A stretch of DNA of 64,000 nt from Microbacteriaceae bacterium 3FA27C10 (GTDB lineage Bacteria; Actinomycetota; Actinomycetes; Actinomycetales; Microbacteriaceae), in contig SCNI01000001.1 in assembly GCA_005502775.1 (NCBI GenBank), positions 163,347 to 227,346 of the forward strand, read 5' to 3'. Each line of letters opens with the position of its first letter. Position 1 is the first letter of the stretch. This document shows positions 32,727-40,557 of this stretch, piece by piece. The translations under genes were made by a program, and so were the position numbers. The notes beneath the pieces were generated by a model, which was not told where the DNA came from, did not search any database, and was given only the letters and a program-made list of their open reading frames with translations.

Positions 32727-32922
32727 CTAGCGAGGTCGGGCCGGCAATTGCGTCTCGATGGGTGTCTCGAGCACATCGCCGATAGCGAGCATGGTGGCCA
32801 GGTCAGGATTGGTGGGTGCGCCACGCATACAGCGAGACTCCCGCATGCTCGGCGAGCTTCTCTTGGGTGAGCCCTTTCTCTACCCGAGTCTGGCCGCACT
32901 GGGGCATGGCTCGTCGTCGCAT
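32727..32922 (-). pseudogene. Broken XRE-type helix-turn-helix gene
   Basis: From ATG 32922 the first frame reads TRVEKGLTQEKLAEHAGVSL and stops soon after. One base over, the sequence continues NPDLATMLAIGDVLETPIET to TAG 32727. Together they match the XRE pattern (GLTQEKLAEHAGVS ... NPDLATMLAIGDVLETPI) but with a frameshift and about five residues missing before the Asn-Pro. The region 32482-33014 holds nothing else that I recognise. Confidence 0.55.
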
Positions 32923-33014
32923 TCGATTTGTCACACGACACGCCGATGTCGGTATCGAATACTTCTTCGAGTTGAGCTAGTCTCTGGAACAAGATCTCCA
33001 CTTCATGGAGGGCG

Positions 33015-33662
33015 TTGCCGTTGACTCGCAGTCTCGCTAAGACATACATCGAACACAAGTGCCGACCCAGTGAACTTCGCATTAGCTTGGACCTGAGCGG
33101 CCCGGCCATGTCAGAGCTCACGGGCTTCGACCAGCGCACGATTCATCTCGCCGAACAAGACTCACGCACAATCGACCCCTCGCTGAGGCCCGCCATCAGC
33201 TTGGCGCTGCTCAAGGCGGCTCACGAAATGGCAACCAGCGGCCGCCTGCCATCCATGGTCGACAGCGCTAACAAGACGGCAACGATCCTGAGGTTTCGCA
33301 AGGGTCTGGATATGTCTTCGCAGGAGGCGGCAACAATCCTGCGAGTCCAGTCGGCCGAGCTCCGCCGCCTCGAGAGTTCACTCACGGTGGCGGAGCCTGG
33401 CCAGCGAGAGGCAATTTGGGCGGCCTACGCCAACTGGGCGTGGGCTCGGCATCTCAAGCAAGTCAAGCGCGACGCGGCGGCAATCGCGAAAGACGCTCGC
33501 GAGCGGGAGCGGCGCCGAAAAGAGCAAATCCTTAGAGAACTGGATGCGGCAAAGCCAGCCCATCGATTCGTGCAGGCGCAGCAGGAGGCTTATCTATCCA
33601 AAGCCGCGATCGAACGCAAAGTCCTGCGGTTTGTTGGTGTGGAGGAGTCCGAGGCGGGCTAG
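33015..33662 (+). CDS. Hypothetical protein with N-terminal helical and C-terminal charged coil, 215 residues
   Basis: TTG 33015 has TGGAGG upstream; ATG 33108 is an alternative. Two segments look like XRE-type HTH units: SGPAMSELTGFDQRTIHLAE and RKGLDMSSQEAATILRVQSA. The C-terminal third is strongly charged and probably coiled-coil (KQVKRDAAAIAKDARERERR, then RKEQILRELDAAKPAHRF). Island gene without recognisable family; a DNA-binding role is possible. Confidence 0.6.
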   Translation: MPLTRSLAKTYIEHKCRPSELRISLDLSGPAMSELTGFDQRTIHLAEQDSRTIDPSLRPAISLALLKAAHEMATSGRLPSMVDSANKTATILRFRKGLDMSSQEAATILRVQSAELRRLESSLTVAEPGQREAIWAAYANWAWARHLKQVKRDAAAIAKDARERERRRKEQILRELDAAKPAHRFVQAQQEAYLSKAAIERKVLRFVGVEESEAG

Positions 33663-34081
33663 TCCAGACCCGCCGTCATCCTGGCGCTGAGGCCGATCAC
33701 GACTGGGGCACGCCCACGGTCGAAAGCCGTGGAGACGCCAAAGCCCGAGCCCGCTGCACCAATCGTCCACGGCGGCGAGCACCATGGCGACGGTGTCGAC
33801 TTTCGGTGAAAGCGTCACGATCCGCCGTCCCGTGGTTCCATCACCTGGGCAGGAGTGACCCTGCTCCACGAAGGATATCTAGGAGCTAGTCGCTGCGACT
33901 ACCGGCCTCAACGATGTAGTCACGATCGGCACCAGGAGGAGACATCACTGGCGGAATCAGGCCAGAGCGGCCCGCTCCATGCAGGAGAGATTGCCGCACG
34001 GTCATCCATCACGGGAATCAACGTGTGATTGCGTCCCTGGCGCTATTGAAGTGAAGGCTCCGTAAGTCACGCGACCAGCAG
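33663..34081. other. Region without a recognisable gene
   Basis: No frame here has convincing protein character. A minus-strand frame at 33869-33594 (GRRIVTLSPKVDTVAMVLAA) looks briefly protein-like but runs into the neighbouring gene antisense and lacks a ribosome site. Probably remnant DNA of the island. Confidence 0.4.
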
Positions 34082-34459
34082 CTACGACGCCGACGCCTTT
34101 GTGCGGTCTGCAGGACTGCAGCCTGGGGCGTTTGCTTCCCAGCCTCGTATTCTTCGATCGAGAGAAGCCCCGAGTTCCTGGATACCAGGCGTCGTGCTTT
34201 GCACGAGTTCGTCGCGGATCTCTTTTGCCAGGTCGAAGTCTGTGTCGACCATGGCGTAGATCTCGTCATCGATGCCGACCACATCACCTTCAGCCCCGTC
34301 CAGCTCCGGCGTTCGCACGATGCTCTCCGCCGAAACATCCCCTTGCTGTGACCGCAACTCCTGGAACCGTGCATGAGCTCCATAGAGCCGCAACACGTAG
34401 TCATGGCTTGCTGTTATTTCCGTCATTCTCTTCACCGCCTTTCCGTACGCCGCGCCCAC
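34082..34459 (-). CDS. Hypothetical acidic protein, 125 residues
   Basis: GTG 34459 is preceded by AGGAG nine bases upstream; ATG 34426 (MTEITASHDY) is an alternative. The protein is acidic and mostly helical: YVLRLYGAHARFQELRSQQG, GIDDEIYAMVDTDFDLAKEI and ELVQSTTPGIQELGASLDRR. No known domain. It stands alone on its strand in the island, with AT-rich upstream DNA around 34510-34545 that may hold its promoter. Confidence 0.5.
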   Translation of the reverse strand: MGAAYGKAVKRMTEITASHDYVLRLYGAHARFQELRSQQGDVSAESIVRTPELDGAEGDVVGIDDEIYAMVDTDFDLAKEIRDELVQSTTPGIQELGASLDRRIRGWEANAPGCSPADRTKASAS

Positions 34460-34743
34460 CTCACAGCACTCCTAATCTTCGTGTGCTGACTTCGAGCAGG
34501 CGTATCTACCACCCATTATATGAGCTATATTCATCTTGATCAAGGGCTGGCAGATGACGCTACCGCCGCACGTTCCTCGAGCGGTGTGCGTTTAGCCTGA
34601 TTCAACCGGGTCCATTCGGTGCCGCCACCCACGGCCAACAGCCGGATTGCCACTGCTCAGTCGCCGATAAAGCAGCTGGCCGAGGAAGCGGCCTCGGATG
34701 GGAGTGTCAGTCTCATGACATTTTCACTATCGTTCAACCACCA
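34460..34743. other. Non-coding stretch between island genes
   Basis: It contains an AT-rich patch (TATATGAGCTATATTCATC, 34517-34535), unusual in this genome, that could be promoter DNA for the 34082-34459 gene. No coding frame with protein character is seen. Confidence 0.4.
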
Positions 34744-34790
34744 GCGCGTGGCGGTCAGGGTCATTCGGGTTGCCCCTGACCGCCACGCGC
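34744..34790 (+). repeat. Long perfect inverted repeat upstream of a small gene
   Basis: GCGCGTGGCGGTCAGGG (34744-34760) and its exact complement (34774-34790) enclose 13 bases. The repeat ends 17 bp before ATG 34808. It has no T-tract, so a terminator is unlikely; it may be a recombination or replication site or a regulatory hairpin. Confidence 0.75.
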
Positions 34791-34807
34791 CAGGTCAAGG
34801 GGGAACG

Positions 34808-35008
34808 ATGATCGGGGACCATCAGGATCACCGGGAGCGGGTCGAAGCGCTCCTGCGCGAGAAGTATGGCGACCAGATCCTTGGCTTCGTTCACTATCCC
34901 GGGCTTCGTCAGGTCGCCGTCCGGTTCATCGACGGGGTGCGGCGCCTCCACGATCACGACGGCGAACCGATCGGTCGAGACCTCCCCGGCCAGCCCACTG
35001 AGGGTTAG
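34808..35008 (+). CDS. Small protein of unknown function, 66 residues
   Basis: ATG 34808 follows AAGGGGGAACG. It reads MIGDHQDHRERVEALLREKY, then GDQILGFVHYPGLRQVAVRF and IDGVRRLHDHDGEPIGRD: a helix followed by strands, a compact fold that looks genuine. Its 3' end overlaps the convergent 77-residue gene by 4 bp. Typical of small plasmid or island genes; no family recognised. Confidence 0.55.
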   Translation: MIGDHQDHRERVEALLREKYGDQILGFVHYPGLRQVAVRFIDGVRRLHDHDGEPIGRDLPGQPTEG

Positions 35009-35238
35009 TCGCTGAGATAGCGGCGCAGGATGATCTCGTGCGTGCGGAAATGCCACCGCACCCGCACCATGGTGTAGCCGGCGTCGCGGAGCTCCAGGGC
35101 GGTGCCTCGAGCGAGCCGCTGGCCAGGCACTTCGGGTGGCCGCCACCCGCCAGCCCCTCGATAGACCGAAACGATCCGGGGGCGGGCGTTACCGGACCCG
35201 AACTTGCGGGTCCCGTACTTGGTAACGGTGTTGGGCAC
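35005..35238 (-). CDS. Small basic protein of unknown function, 77 residues
   Basis: GTG 35238 is preceded by AGGAAGGA at good spacing, preferred over GTG 35262. The protein reads VPNTVTKYGTRKFGSGNARP, then RIVSVYRGAGGWRPPEVPGQ and YTMVRVRWHFRTHEIILRRY. Basic, beta-rich, with aromatic residues: it could bind nucleic acid. It converges on the 66-residue gene with a 4-bp overlap. No family recognised. Confidence 0.55.
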   Translation of the reverse strand: MPNTVTKYGTRKFGSGNARPRIVSVYRGAGGWRPPEVPGQRLARGTALELRDAGYTMVRVRWHFRTHEIILRRYLSD

Positions 35239-35262
35239 GAGCGGTCCTTCCTTCTCCGGCAC

Positions 35263-35305
35263 GCTGGGCCGAAGAAGGAGCGAAGTACCCCTGCTTCGGC
35301 CCAGC
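35263..35305. repeat. Inverted repeat in the island
   Basis: GCTGGGCCGAAG (35263-35274) and CTTCGGCCCAGC (35294-35305) pair perfectly over 19 bases. The loop holds AAGGAGCGAAGT on the plus strand, close to the ribosome-site context of the DUF3846 gene (AAGGAGTGAAGT). It may mark the start of a lost gene. Confidence 0.6.
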
Positions 35306-35459
35306 TAACGGATTCGCCGCGAGAGGTGGGGCAAGCGACGACTCAGCGACAAGATAACCGACGCACGTCGGAAGTGGTCGTCCCAGTAGGAGGGACAACA
35401 CACCCAACGCATTCAATCTTGAGGCGAATTCGCTGACAACGACCGCAGTTGGTGGAGAT

Positions 35460-36450
35460 TCAAGCAATCACCAATGCTGACGCCCGAGCCCTGCCGAGGT
35501 CAGTAAGGTCAAGCCAAAGGAGATTCTCATGAGGCGGATATTCCCCCGCGTTCAACCAGCGAGCCGCTGCAGCCCCGACGAGCATTTCGGTCGAGCCCAC
35601 CTTTCGCTCTGTCCCATTTGGATACCGAATATCGATGGTACTTCCGCCTGAACGTGACTTGTCGCGAATAGAGATGATTGTTCCATCATCCAGGCGCGTA
35701 CTCGAACCCGGATACCGCTCAGAAATTACAAACGGCTCGCCGTCCTTCGTGATGGTTGAATAGAGCGCCCTTAGTTCCTGCTCGCTCTGAACCATTTTCA
35801 CGTTAGGGCCCGATCTCCCATTGGGAAGATTGGTGATCTCACGCTGCACCTGGGTCGCGCCCGGTACAGCGTCCACGACAGGCGCCGATTCACTCGCGCA
35901 CTTCACAGCTTGTTTCTGGCTCGCCGGTAGTGGACTTATGGTGTTGCTCGCCAGCCAAGCGCTAGGCCGAATTTGACTCAGGCCAAAGCCGGCAGCGCCC
36001 GTGACCGCGCCGGTCGCGAAGCTGCTGGCTACGTCTGCCCATCCGAAGGAACGATGGTTCGCGTATGAGGAGTAGCCCGCTGCAGCGATGCTCGAGAGCC
36101 CGCCCGCCGCCATGGCCGCCCCGAGCCCGAGACCACCGGTAGCACCCACCACAACACCAACGAATAGTCCCGTACCGATGCCGGCCATCACGTTTTCCCC
36201 GCGGAGAGCTGCGCTGATGCCACCGATGGCGGCACCAACGATGCCCCCGAGGACGGCCGCGGCGCACCAAGGGCACCCGCCCGATGGATCATTGAGCGTG
36301 GTGACGCTGTTCAAGGCGTAGTGATAGGTCTGAGCAAATGCCGTTCCGTCTGCGGTCTTGATGGGATCGCTATTCGTGAACCGCCCGTTGGATGCGGAGT
36401 AATCACGCAGGCGCATGTCGTAAAGCCCGCTCGTCGAGTCGAGATACTGG
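35460..36450 (-). pseudogene. C-terminal tip of an Rhs-family toxin, cut off by an IS element
   Basis: Reading from the IS end: YLDSTSGLYDMRLRDYSASN, then GRFTNSDPIKTADGTAFAQT and YHYALNSVTTLNDPSG, the Rhs-repeat-associated core. A Gly/Ala-rich hydrophobic stretch of about 110 residues follows, then a distinct C-terminal domain: EQELRALYSTITKDGEPFVI, DDGTIISIRDKSRSGGSTID, IRYPNGTERKVG. Such variable tips are toxins. The pattern R-x-x-S-x-SGG-x-TIDI resembles RNase-like polymorphic toxin tips, but I cannot place it firmly. The whole Rhs shell upstream is missing. No immunity gene is obvious downstream. Confidence 0.75.
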
Positions 36451-36490
36451 GGAGCCTGACCCGCTTTCCCGGACAGTTCTTGTGCGTTGA

Positions 36491-37400
36491 TCATGCCGCG
36501 GTTGTGGCGGGGATGTGAAGTCGTTCGAACTCCACGGGACTGAGGTTGCCGAGCGCCGTGTGTCGGCGGGTCGGGTAGTAGAAGCCTTCGATCCACTCGA
36601 ACATCGCCGAGGATAGCTGGGCTCGTGAGGCCCAGTTCGAGCGGTCGAGCAGTTCGCGCTGCATCGTGGACCAGAACGACTCGATGAGCGCGTTATCGAC
36701 CGATGAAGCGACTCGCCCCATCGAGCCGAGCAGCCCGGCCTAGCGAAGCCGGTGCCCGAAGAGCCAGGACGTGTATTGAGCTCCTCGGTCCGCGTGGACC
36801 ACCGTCCCTGGCTCGGGCCGACGTCGCCAGCGCGCCATTTCGAGCGCATCGACGACGATTTCCGCGGTGATCCGTCCGAGATCGACCAGCCCACGACTCG
36901 GCGGGAGAACGCGTCGATCACGGCAGCGGAGTAGACCCATCCGTCTTTCGCGCGGTGCTGCGTGATGTCGCAGAACCAGAGCCGGTTCGGCTGTTCAGCG
37001 CGGAACTGCCGCTTCACGAGATCCTCATGCGTCGCGGTGTCCGGCTTCCAGCCGCGGCGTTTGCGCCGGTGCGACACCCCGGCCAGACCATCCAGGCGCA
37101 TTAGCCGGGCGACGCGCTTCTTGCCGACGTGGACGCCGAGTCCGAGCCGCAGCTCGGCGAGCACCCTCGGGGCCCCATAAGTACCGCGCGAGTCGCGGTG
37201 CACCCGTCGAATCGTGGTCGTGAGGGCCTGGTCAGCGACCGCAAGTGGCGACGGCGGTCGAGAAACCCAGTCGTAGTAGCCCGAGGTCGACACCCCGAGG
37301 AACCGGCAGGCCACCGCGACGGGAACCCCGTCAGCGGCAAGCTCTTGGACCAGCCGGAACCCTATTTGGGAGCACGTTCTCCCTGGCGAAATAGACCGAA
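36491..37400 (-). pseudogene. IS3-family transposase OrfB, broken
   Basis: The first part reads FRLVQELAADGVPVAVACRF, then SGYYDWVSRPPSPLAVADQA, the HTH_21-type segment, and the DDE core with FCDITQHRAKDGWVYSAAVI and DAFSRRVVGWSI. The frame then changes by one base near 36885: GRITAEIVVDALEMARWRRR and PEPGTVVHADRGAQYTSWLF. A TAG at 36740-36742 interrupts HRLR-AGLLGSMG. The last part, SSVDNALIESFWSTMQRELL, contains the final catalytic Glu. With two lesions the transposase cannot be made whole. Confidence 0.88.
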
Positions 37401-37645
37401 GCGCGCTTGAGGATCTCGATCTCCATCTCCAGCACCCGGTACCGGCGCCGCAGCTCGACGAGCTCTTTGTGCTCGTCGGACGTGACACCGGCCTTGCGGC
37501 CGGCATCGATCGCGTCGCGATTCATCCAGTTACGAAGGCAGGACTCGCTGATCCCGAGATCGCGGGCGGTCTGGCCGACCGGGTTTCCCTGGGCGACCAG
37601 ATCCAAGGCTCGACGCCGGAACTCCGGCGGGTGGGCAGCAGGCAT
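37331..37645 (-). CDS. IS3-family transposase OrfA
   Basis: 104 residues. A helix-turn-helix lies near the start (PPEFRRRALDLVAQGNPVGQ, then ARDLGISESCLRNWMNRDAI). A leucine-zipper-like coil follows: ELVELRRRYRVLEMEIEILK. The end ARENVLPNR is the region where IS3 elements shift frame into OrfB. The gene itself is intact; its partner is not. Confidence 0.88.
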   Translation of the reverse strand: MPAAHPPEFRRRALDLVAQGNPVGQTARDLGISESCLRNWMNRDAIDAGRKAGVTSDEHKELVELRRRYRVLEMEIEILKRASVYFARENVLPNRVPAGPRACR

Positions 37646-37712
37646 CTCACGGACTCCTCTCTGAGACGATCATCGCCTCAACTCAGGTCTCCGGAAAACC
37701 GGGTCAGGCTCC

Positions 37713-37890
37713 GCCTCATCAACCAAGCCCTATTCAAGAAGATCCTCATCATCGACGAAGAAGTCACCGAAGTGGAATACAACGAACCCTTCGCCGAACT
37801 CGCCGTGACGCAGCGCGCCTACCTCGGCAGCCTCAAGGCAACCACAGACCAGCAACTCGACGTCGCACTTCACATCGCCAGAAACAACAA
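37713..37890 (+). pseudogene. C-terminal remnant of a serine recombinase
   Basis: Directly outside the IS end the plus strand reads LRLINQALFKKILIIDEEVT, then EVEYNEPFAELAVTQRAYLG, like the end of actinobacterial large serine recombinases (NQAxFxKIxIDEDxxxxxxYxEPFAEL). The catalytic N-terminal and zinc-ribbon parts are missing. The frame has no stop before the following hairpin and runs on into the antisense of the tRNA, so the true end is also lost or altered. It supports integration at the neighbouring tRNA gene. Confidence 0.6.
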
Positions 37891-37914
37891 GGCCGCCCCG
37901 GAGGGCGGCCTTGT
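37887..37914. terminator. Terminator hairpin next to the tRNA gene
   Basis: ACAAGGCCGCCC (37887-37898) pairs perfectly with GGGCGGCCTTGT (37903-37914) over CGGA, with CTATTCT following on the plus strand. It may serve both the recombinase remnant and, on the minus strand, the tRNA transcript. Confidence 0.75.
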
Positions 37915-37979
37915 CTATTCTCGATCTGAAGCACTACTCCATGGAATTTTTCATGTCATGGGTTCTAGTAGTAACCATA

Positions 37980-38055
37980 TGGTGGACCCGAGGGGATTCG
38001 AACCCCTGACCCCCTGCATGCCATGCAGGTGCGCTACCAGCTGCGCCACGGGCCC
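37980..38055 (-). tRNA. tRNA-Ala (anticodon GGC)
   Basis: 76 nt on the minus strand including an encoded CCA. Acceptor GGGCCCG pairs with CGGGTCC; the D arm is GCGCAGCTGGTAGCGC; the anticodon stem CCTGC/GCAGG holds loop ATGGCAT, giving anticodon GGC (codon GCC, alanine); the T arm is AGGGGTTCGAATCCCCT. It marks the right border of the accessory region. Confidence 0.95.
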
Positions 38056-38144
38056 AGGTGTGTGATTTGTCACCTGGCGTTCTTTCCGATCTCCCGGAAA
38101 CAACTTGTCTAGATTACTACATGCCGGAGGGTGTTGCGAACCAC

Positions 38145-38516
38145 TCAGGCATCCGCCCCCGACACCACGAGGGGCACGACCGGGCAGTCCTTCCAGAGCC
38201 GCTCCAGGGAGTAGTACATGCGCTCCTCCTCGTGGAAGACGTGCACCACGAGGTCGTTGAAGTCGAGCAGCACCCAGCGGCCCTCGGAGAGGCCCTCGCG
38301 ACGCACGGCCTTGACGCCGGCCTCGGCCAGGCGGTCCTGGATCTCCTCGGCGATGGCGATCACGTTGCGCTCGTTGCGCCCGGAGGCGAGCAGGAAGATG
38401 TCGGCGAGAGGCAGCGGGCCCGACACGTCGAGAGCCACGAGGTTCTCGGCCTGCTTGGCGTCGGCTGCCTCAGCGGCGAGCTGAGCGAGGTGGATGGATT
38501 CGGTGGAAGCAGTCAC
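38145..38516 (-). CDS. rsfS: Ribosome silencing factor RsfS
   Basis: 123 residues with GTG start. It matches the RsfS/Iojap fold from end to end: AENLVALDVSGPLPLADIFL, then SGRNERNVIAIAEEIQDRLA, REGLSEGRWVLLDFNDLVVH and VFHEEERMYYSLERLW. RsfS binds ribosomal protein L14 and keeps the 50S subunit from joining the 30S when nutrients are scarce. It follows the 38533-39651 gene by 16 bp, downstream of nadD, the common actinobacterial order. Confidence 0.95.
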   Translation of the reverse strand: MTASTESIHLAQLAAEAADAKQAENLVALDVSGPLPLADIFLLASGRNERNVIAIAEEIQDRLAEAGVKAVRREGLSEGRWVLLDFNDLVVHVFHEEERMYYSLERLWKDCPVVPLVVSGADA

Positions 38517-38532
38517 GAAGACTTTCTCTGGA

Positions 38533-39651
38533 TCAGAAGACGTGGAAGACGAAGACGGCGAGCAGGAGGCTCACGACGCCCACGGCCAGGACGCCCGCCG
38601 TGATGGCGAGCACGACGGGCGCGTTGGCACGCGCCCGCTTCGGAGGGGCGATGAGCGAGGTCGACGAGGTGTTCGTGCTGATGGCGCGGCTCGCGCTGAC
38701 CGGAGCCACATCGGAGCCCGTGTCGACCTCGGAGTGCTCGAGGAACGAGTCGAGCTCGGTCGACTCGAGACCGGATGCCGGCGCTCCCATCGAGCCGAAG
38801 CTCGCCGGGAGGTCGATCGACCCGGTGATGATGACCTCGCCGGTCTCGTCGAGCGCGGTGCCGACGTCGCCGGAGCCCGGCACGTTCGGGAGCACGAGAG
38901 CGCTCGTGGTGGAGATCGAGTTGGCGGCCGCGGTGTTGCGCAGCGACAGCAGGTCGTCGAAGGACGACGGCAGCTCGTCGCTGGAGAGCTGGCGGCTGCG
39001 CTCGGTGGGGCTCTGGAACAGCGGCGCGAGCGTCGGGCTCGCAGCAGCAGCCTCGCGCGCTTCAGCGTCGGCGTGGGCGGCGGCCTCGGCGGTGGGGTCG
39101 ACGGTCGCAGCGGTCGGGAGGTCGATCACCATCTCCTCGACGACGGTGGGCTCCGAGGTCTCGGCGACGGTCAGGATCTCGATGTGCTCGACGACGTCGT
39201 CGTCGCCCTCATCGGCAACCTCAGCATCGGCAGCGGCCTGCGCGGCGGGGCTGAGCGGCTCGGAGAGCGGCACGACCTCGATGACGGGCTGAACCCGAGT
39301 GGCCGGCTCGACGTCGTCGACGGCGTCGTCGGAGGTGACGATCTCGGGGATGATCGTGTCTTCCACGATCTCGTCGTGCTCGGCAGCCGCACCCGCGGCC
39401 GCAACGGGCGCACTCGCGTCGGCAGGACCCTGCTGGCGCATCGCGCGTCGCGAAGGGGTGGAAGCATCCGCTGCGGGCTCTGCACCGGCAGCGGCGGCCT
39501 CAGCGGCCTCGCGCTCGGCCTGCGCCTTGCGCGCAGCCTCGGCCTCCTCGGCGGCCTTGGCGTCGGCCTCGCGTTCCTTGCGCGGCTTCTGACGCTCCAT
39601 TTCGCGTAGCTGACGTCTGGTCAGCGGCTGCTCATCGTGGGACGAACTCAT
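38533..39651 (-). CDS. Acidic Ala-rich protein with one C-terminal membrane helix
   Basis: 372 residues. It starts with a charged helix ([19 protein letters not shown], then Ala/Glu repeats) and continues with a long, acidic, probably disordered middle. It ends in one membrane helix ([20 protein letters not shown]) with almost no tail. So the bulk is cytoplasmic and anchored by its C-terminus. Its ATG overlaps the nadD stop (ATGA) and rsfS follows 16 bp on, making a nadD-X-rsfS operon. This position is shared by other Microbacteriaceae; function unknown. Confidence 0.85.
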   Translation of the reverse strand: MSSSHDEQPLTRRQLREMERQKPRKEREADAKAAEEAEAARKAQAEREAAEAAAAGAEPAADASTPSRRAMRQQGPADASAPVAAAGAAAEHDEIVEDTIIPEIVTSDDAVDDVEPATRVQPVIEVVPLSEPLSPAAQAAADAEVADEGDDDVVEHIEILTVAETSEPTVVEEMVIDLPTAATVDPTAEAAAHADAEAREAAAASPTLAPLFQSPTERSRQLSSDELPSSFDDLLSLRNTAAANSISTTSALVLPNVPGSGDVGTALDETGEVIITGSIDLPASFGSMGAPASGLESTELDSFLEHSEVDTGSDVAPVSASRAISTNTSSTSLIAPPKRARANAPVVLAITAGVLAVGVVSLLLAVFVFHVF

Positions 39652-40265
39652 TCAACACTCCGATATAGATGGTGCTTGGTGATGTACTGAACGACACCGT
39701 CGGGTACCAAGTACCACACCGGAAAACCCCGGCCGACCCGGCCGCGACAGTCAGTGGACGATATCGCAAGCGCCGGAACTTCCAAATAGCTTACGTCCTG
39801 GCGCGGCAAAGACGAAATGGCGAGGGTGTGACCCGGCCGCGAGACGGCCACGAAGTGCGCCAGATCCCACAGTTCGTCGACGTCTTTCCAGTTGAGGATC
39901 TGCGTGATCGCATCGGCCCCCGAGATGAAGAACAGGTCGGCGTCCGGATGCGCGGCGTGCAGATCGCGCAAGGTGTCGATCGTGTAGGTGACGCCGCCAC
40001 GGTCGATGTCGACGCGGCTCACCGTGAAGCGCGGATTCGAGGCGGTGGCGATCACGGTCATCAGGTAGCGGTGCTCCGCCGAGGTCACCGGCTGCTTGTG
40101 CCACGGTCGTCCGGTGGGCACGAAGACCACTTCGTCGAGGTCGAAGGACGTCGCGGCCTCACTGGCCGCCACGAGGTGGCCATGGTGCACCGGGTCGAAG
40201 GTCCCGCCCATCACCCCGATGCGCTGTCGCCGCGCTTCCCCCGTCCGCGCGGTATCGATCGTCAT
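39648..40265 (-). CDS. nadD: Nicotinate-nucleotide adenylyltransferase
   Basis: 205 residues from ATG 40265. The nucleotidyltransferase motif [20 protein letters not shown] carries the catalytic Hx[22 protein letters not shown] and the second signature [13 protein letters not shown] are where NadD should have them. It makes nicotinic acid adenine dinucleotide in NAD synthesis. The open frame extends to 40481, but upstream residues are nonsense that overlap the small membrane gene. The stop overlaps the next start by 4 bp. Confidence 0.95.
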   Translation of the reverse strand: MTIDTARTGEARRQRIGVMGGTFDPVHHGHLVAASEAATSFDLDEVVFVPTGRPWHKQPVTSAEHRYLMTVIATASNPRFTVSRVDIDRGGVTYTIDTLRDLHAAHPDADLFFISGADAITQILNWKDVDELWDLAHFVAVSRPGHTLAISSLPRQDVSYLEVPALAISSTDCRGRVGRGFPVWYLVPDGVVQYITKHHLYRSVE

Positions 40266-40272
40266 ACGACGG

Positions 40273-40497
40273 CTAGTGATCCGCGCCCGTGCGGTCGGCG
40301 TGCCCGTGCACATCGTGCGTCTGGGCGAACTGGGCGGACTTCTGCGGGTGGCGGTTCGCCACGTCTCGGTAGCTCCACACCACGAGGGCGAGAGCGAGGA
40401 AGACCACGGCGGCGATGATGCCGAACACGATCGGGGGGAACGGCAGCGTGACGCGCTCGTCGACACCGATAGCCAGCACACTCACCAGAGCAGACAT
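40273..40497 (-). CDS. Small membrane protein upstream of nadD, 74 residues
   Basis: One membrane helix, [20 protein letters not shown], then a short positively charged turn ([17 protein letters not shown]) and a His-rich tail ([15 protein letters not shown]). It lies 7 bp before nadD on the same strand, so it is in the same operon. Proteins like this precede nadD in many Microbacteriaceae; role unknown. The His-rich tail might bind a metal. Confidence 0.8.
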   Translation of the reverse strand: MSALVSVLAIGVDERVTLPFPPIVFGIIAAVVFLALALVVWSYRDVANRHPQKSAQFAQTHDVHGHADRTGADH

Positions 40498-40557
40498 TGA
40501 TTCTCCCGATCGTTCCGTACCGCCCCCTGTTTCGGGGCGAGCCCTCCTACGATACCG

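Larger units (their letters stand above)
36451..37712 (-). mobile_element. IS3-family insertion sequence, inactivated
   Basis: About 1.26 kb. Imperfect terminal inverted repeats: GGAGCCTGACCCGCTTTCCC at 36451-36470, and on the minus strand GGAGCCTGACCCGGTTTTCC from 37712. It carries OrfA and OrfB in the usual overlapping arrangement, both on the minus strand. OrfB has a frameshift and a stop. I see no clear target-site duplication, so one flank may have been rearranged. It separates the Rhs tip from the recombinase remnant. Confidence 0.88.

Noticed and set aside
35189..35467. A 92-codon minus-strand frame just after the Rhs tip, considered as the immunity gene
   Set aside because: It runs over the inverted repeat and the start of the 77-residue gene in another frame, turns into Arg/Gln/Ala nonsense and has no ribosome site.
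37900..38065. Protein-like extension of the recombinase frame across the tRNA (MVDPRGFEPLT...)
   Set aside because: This peptide is the antisense translation of the tRNA gene, a well-known annotation artefact.
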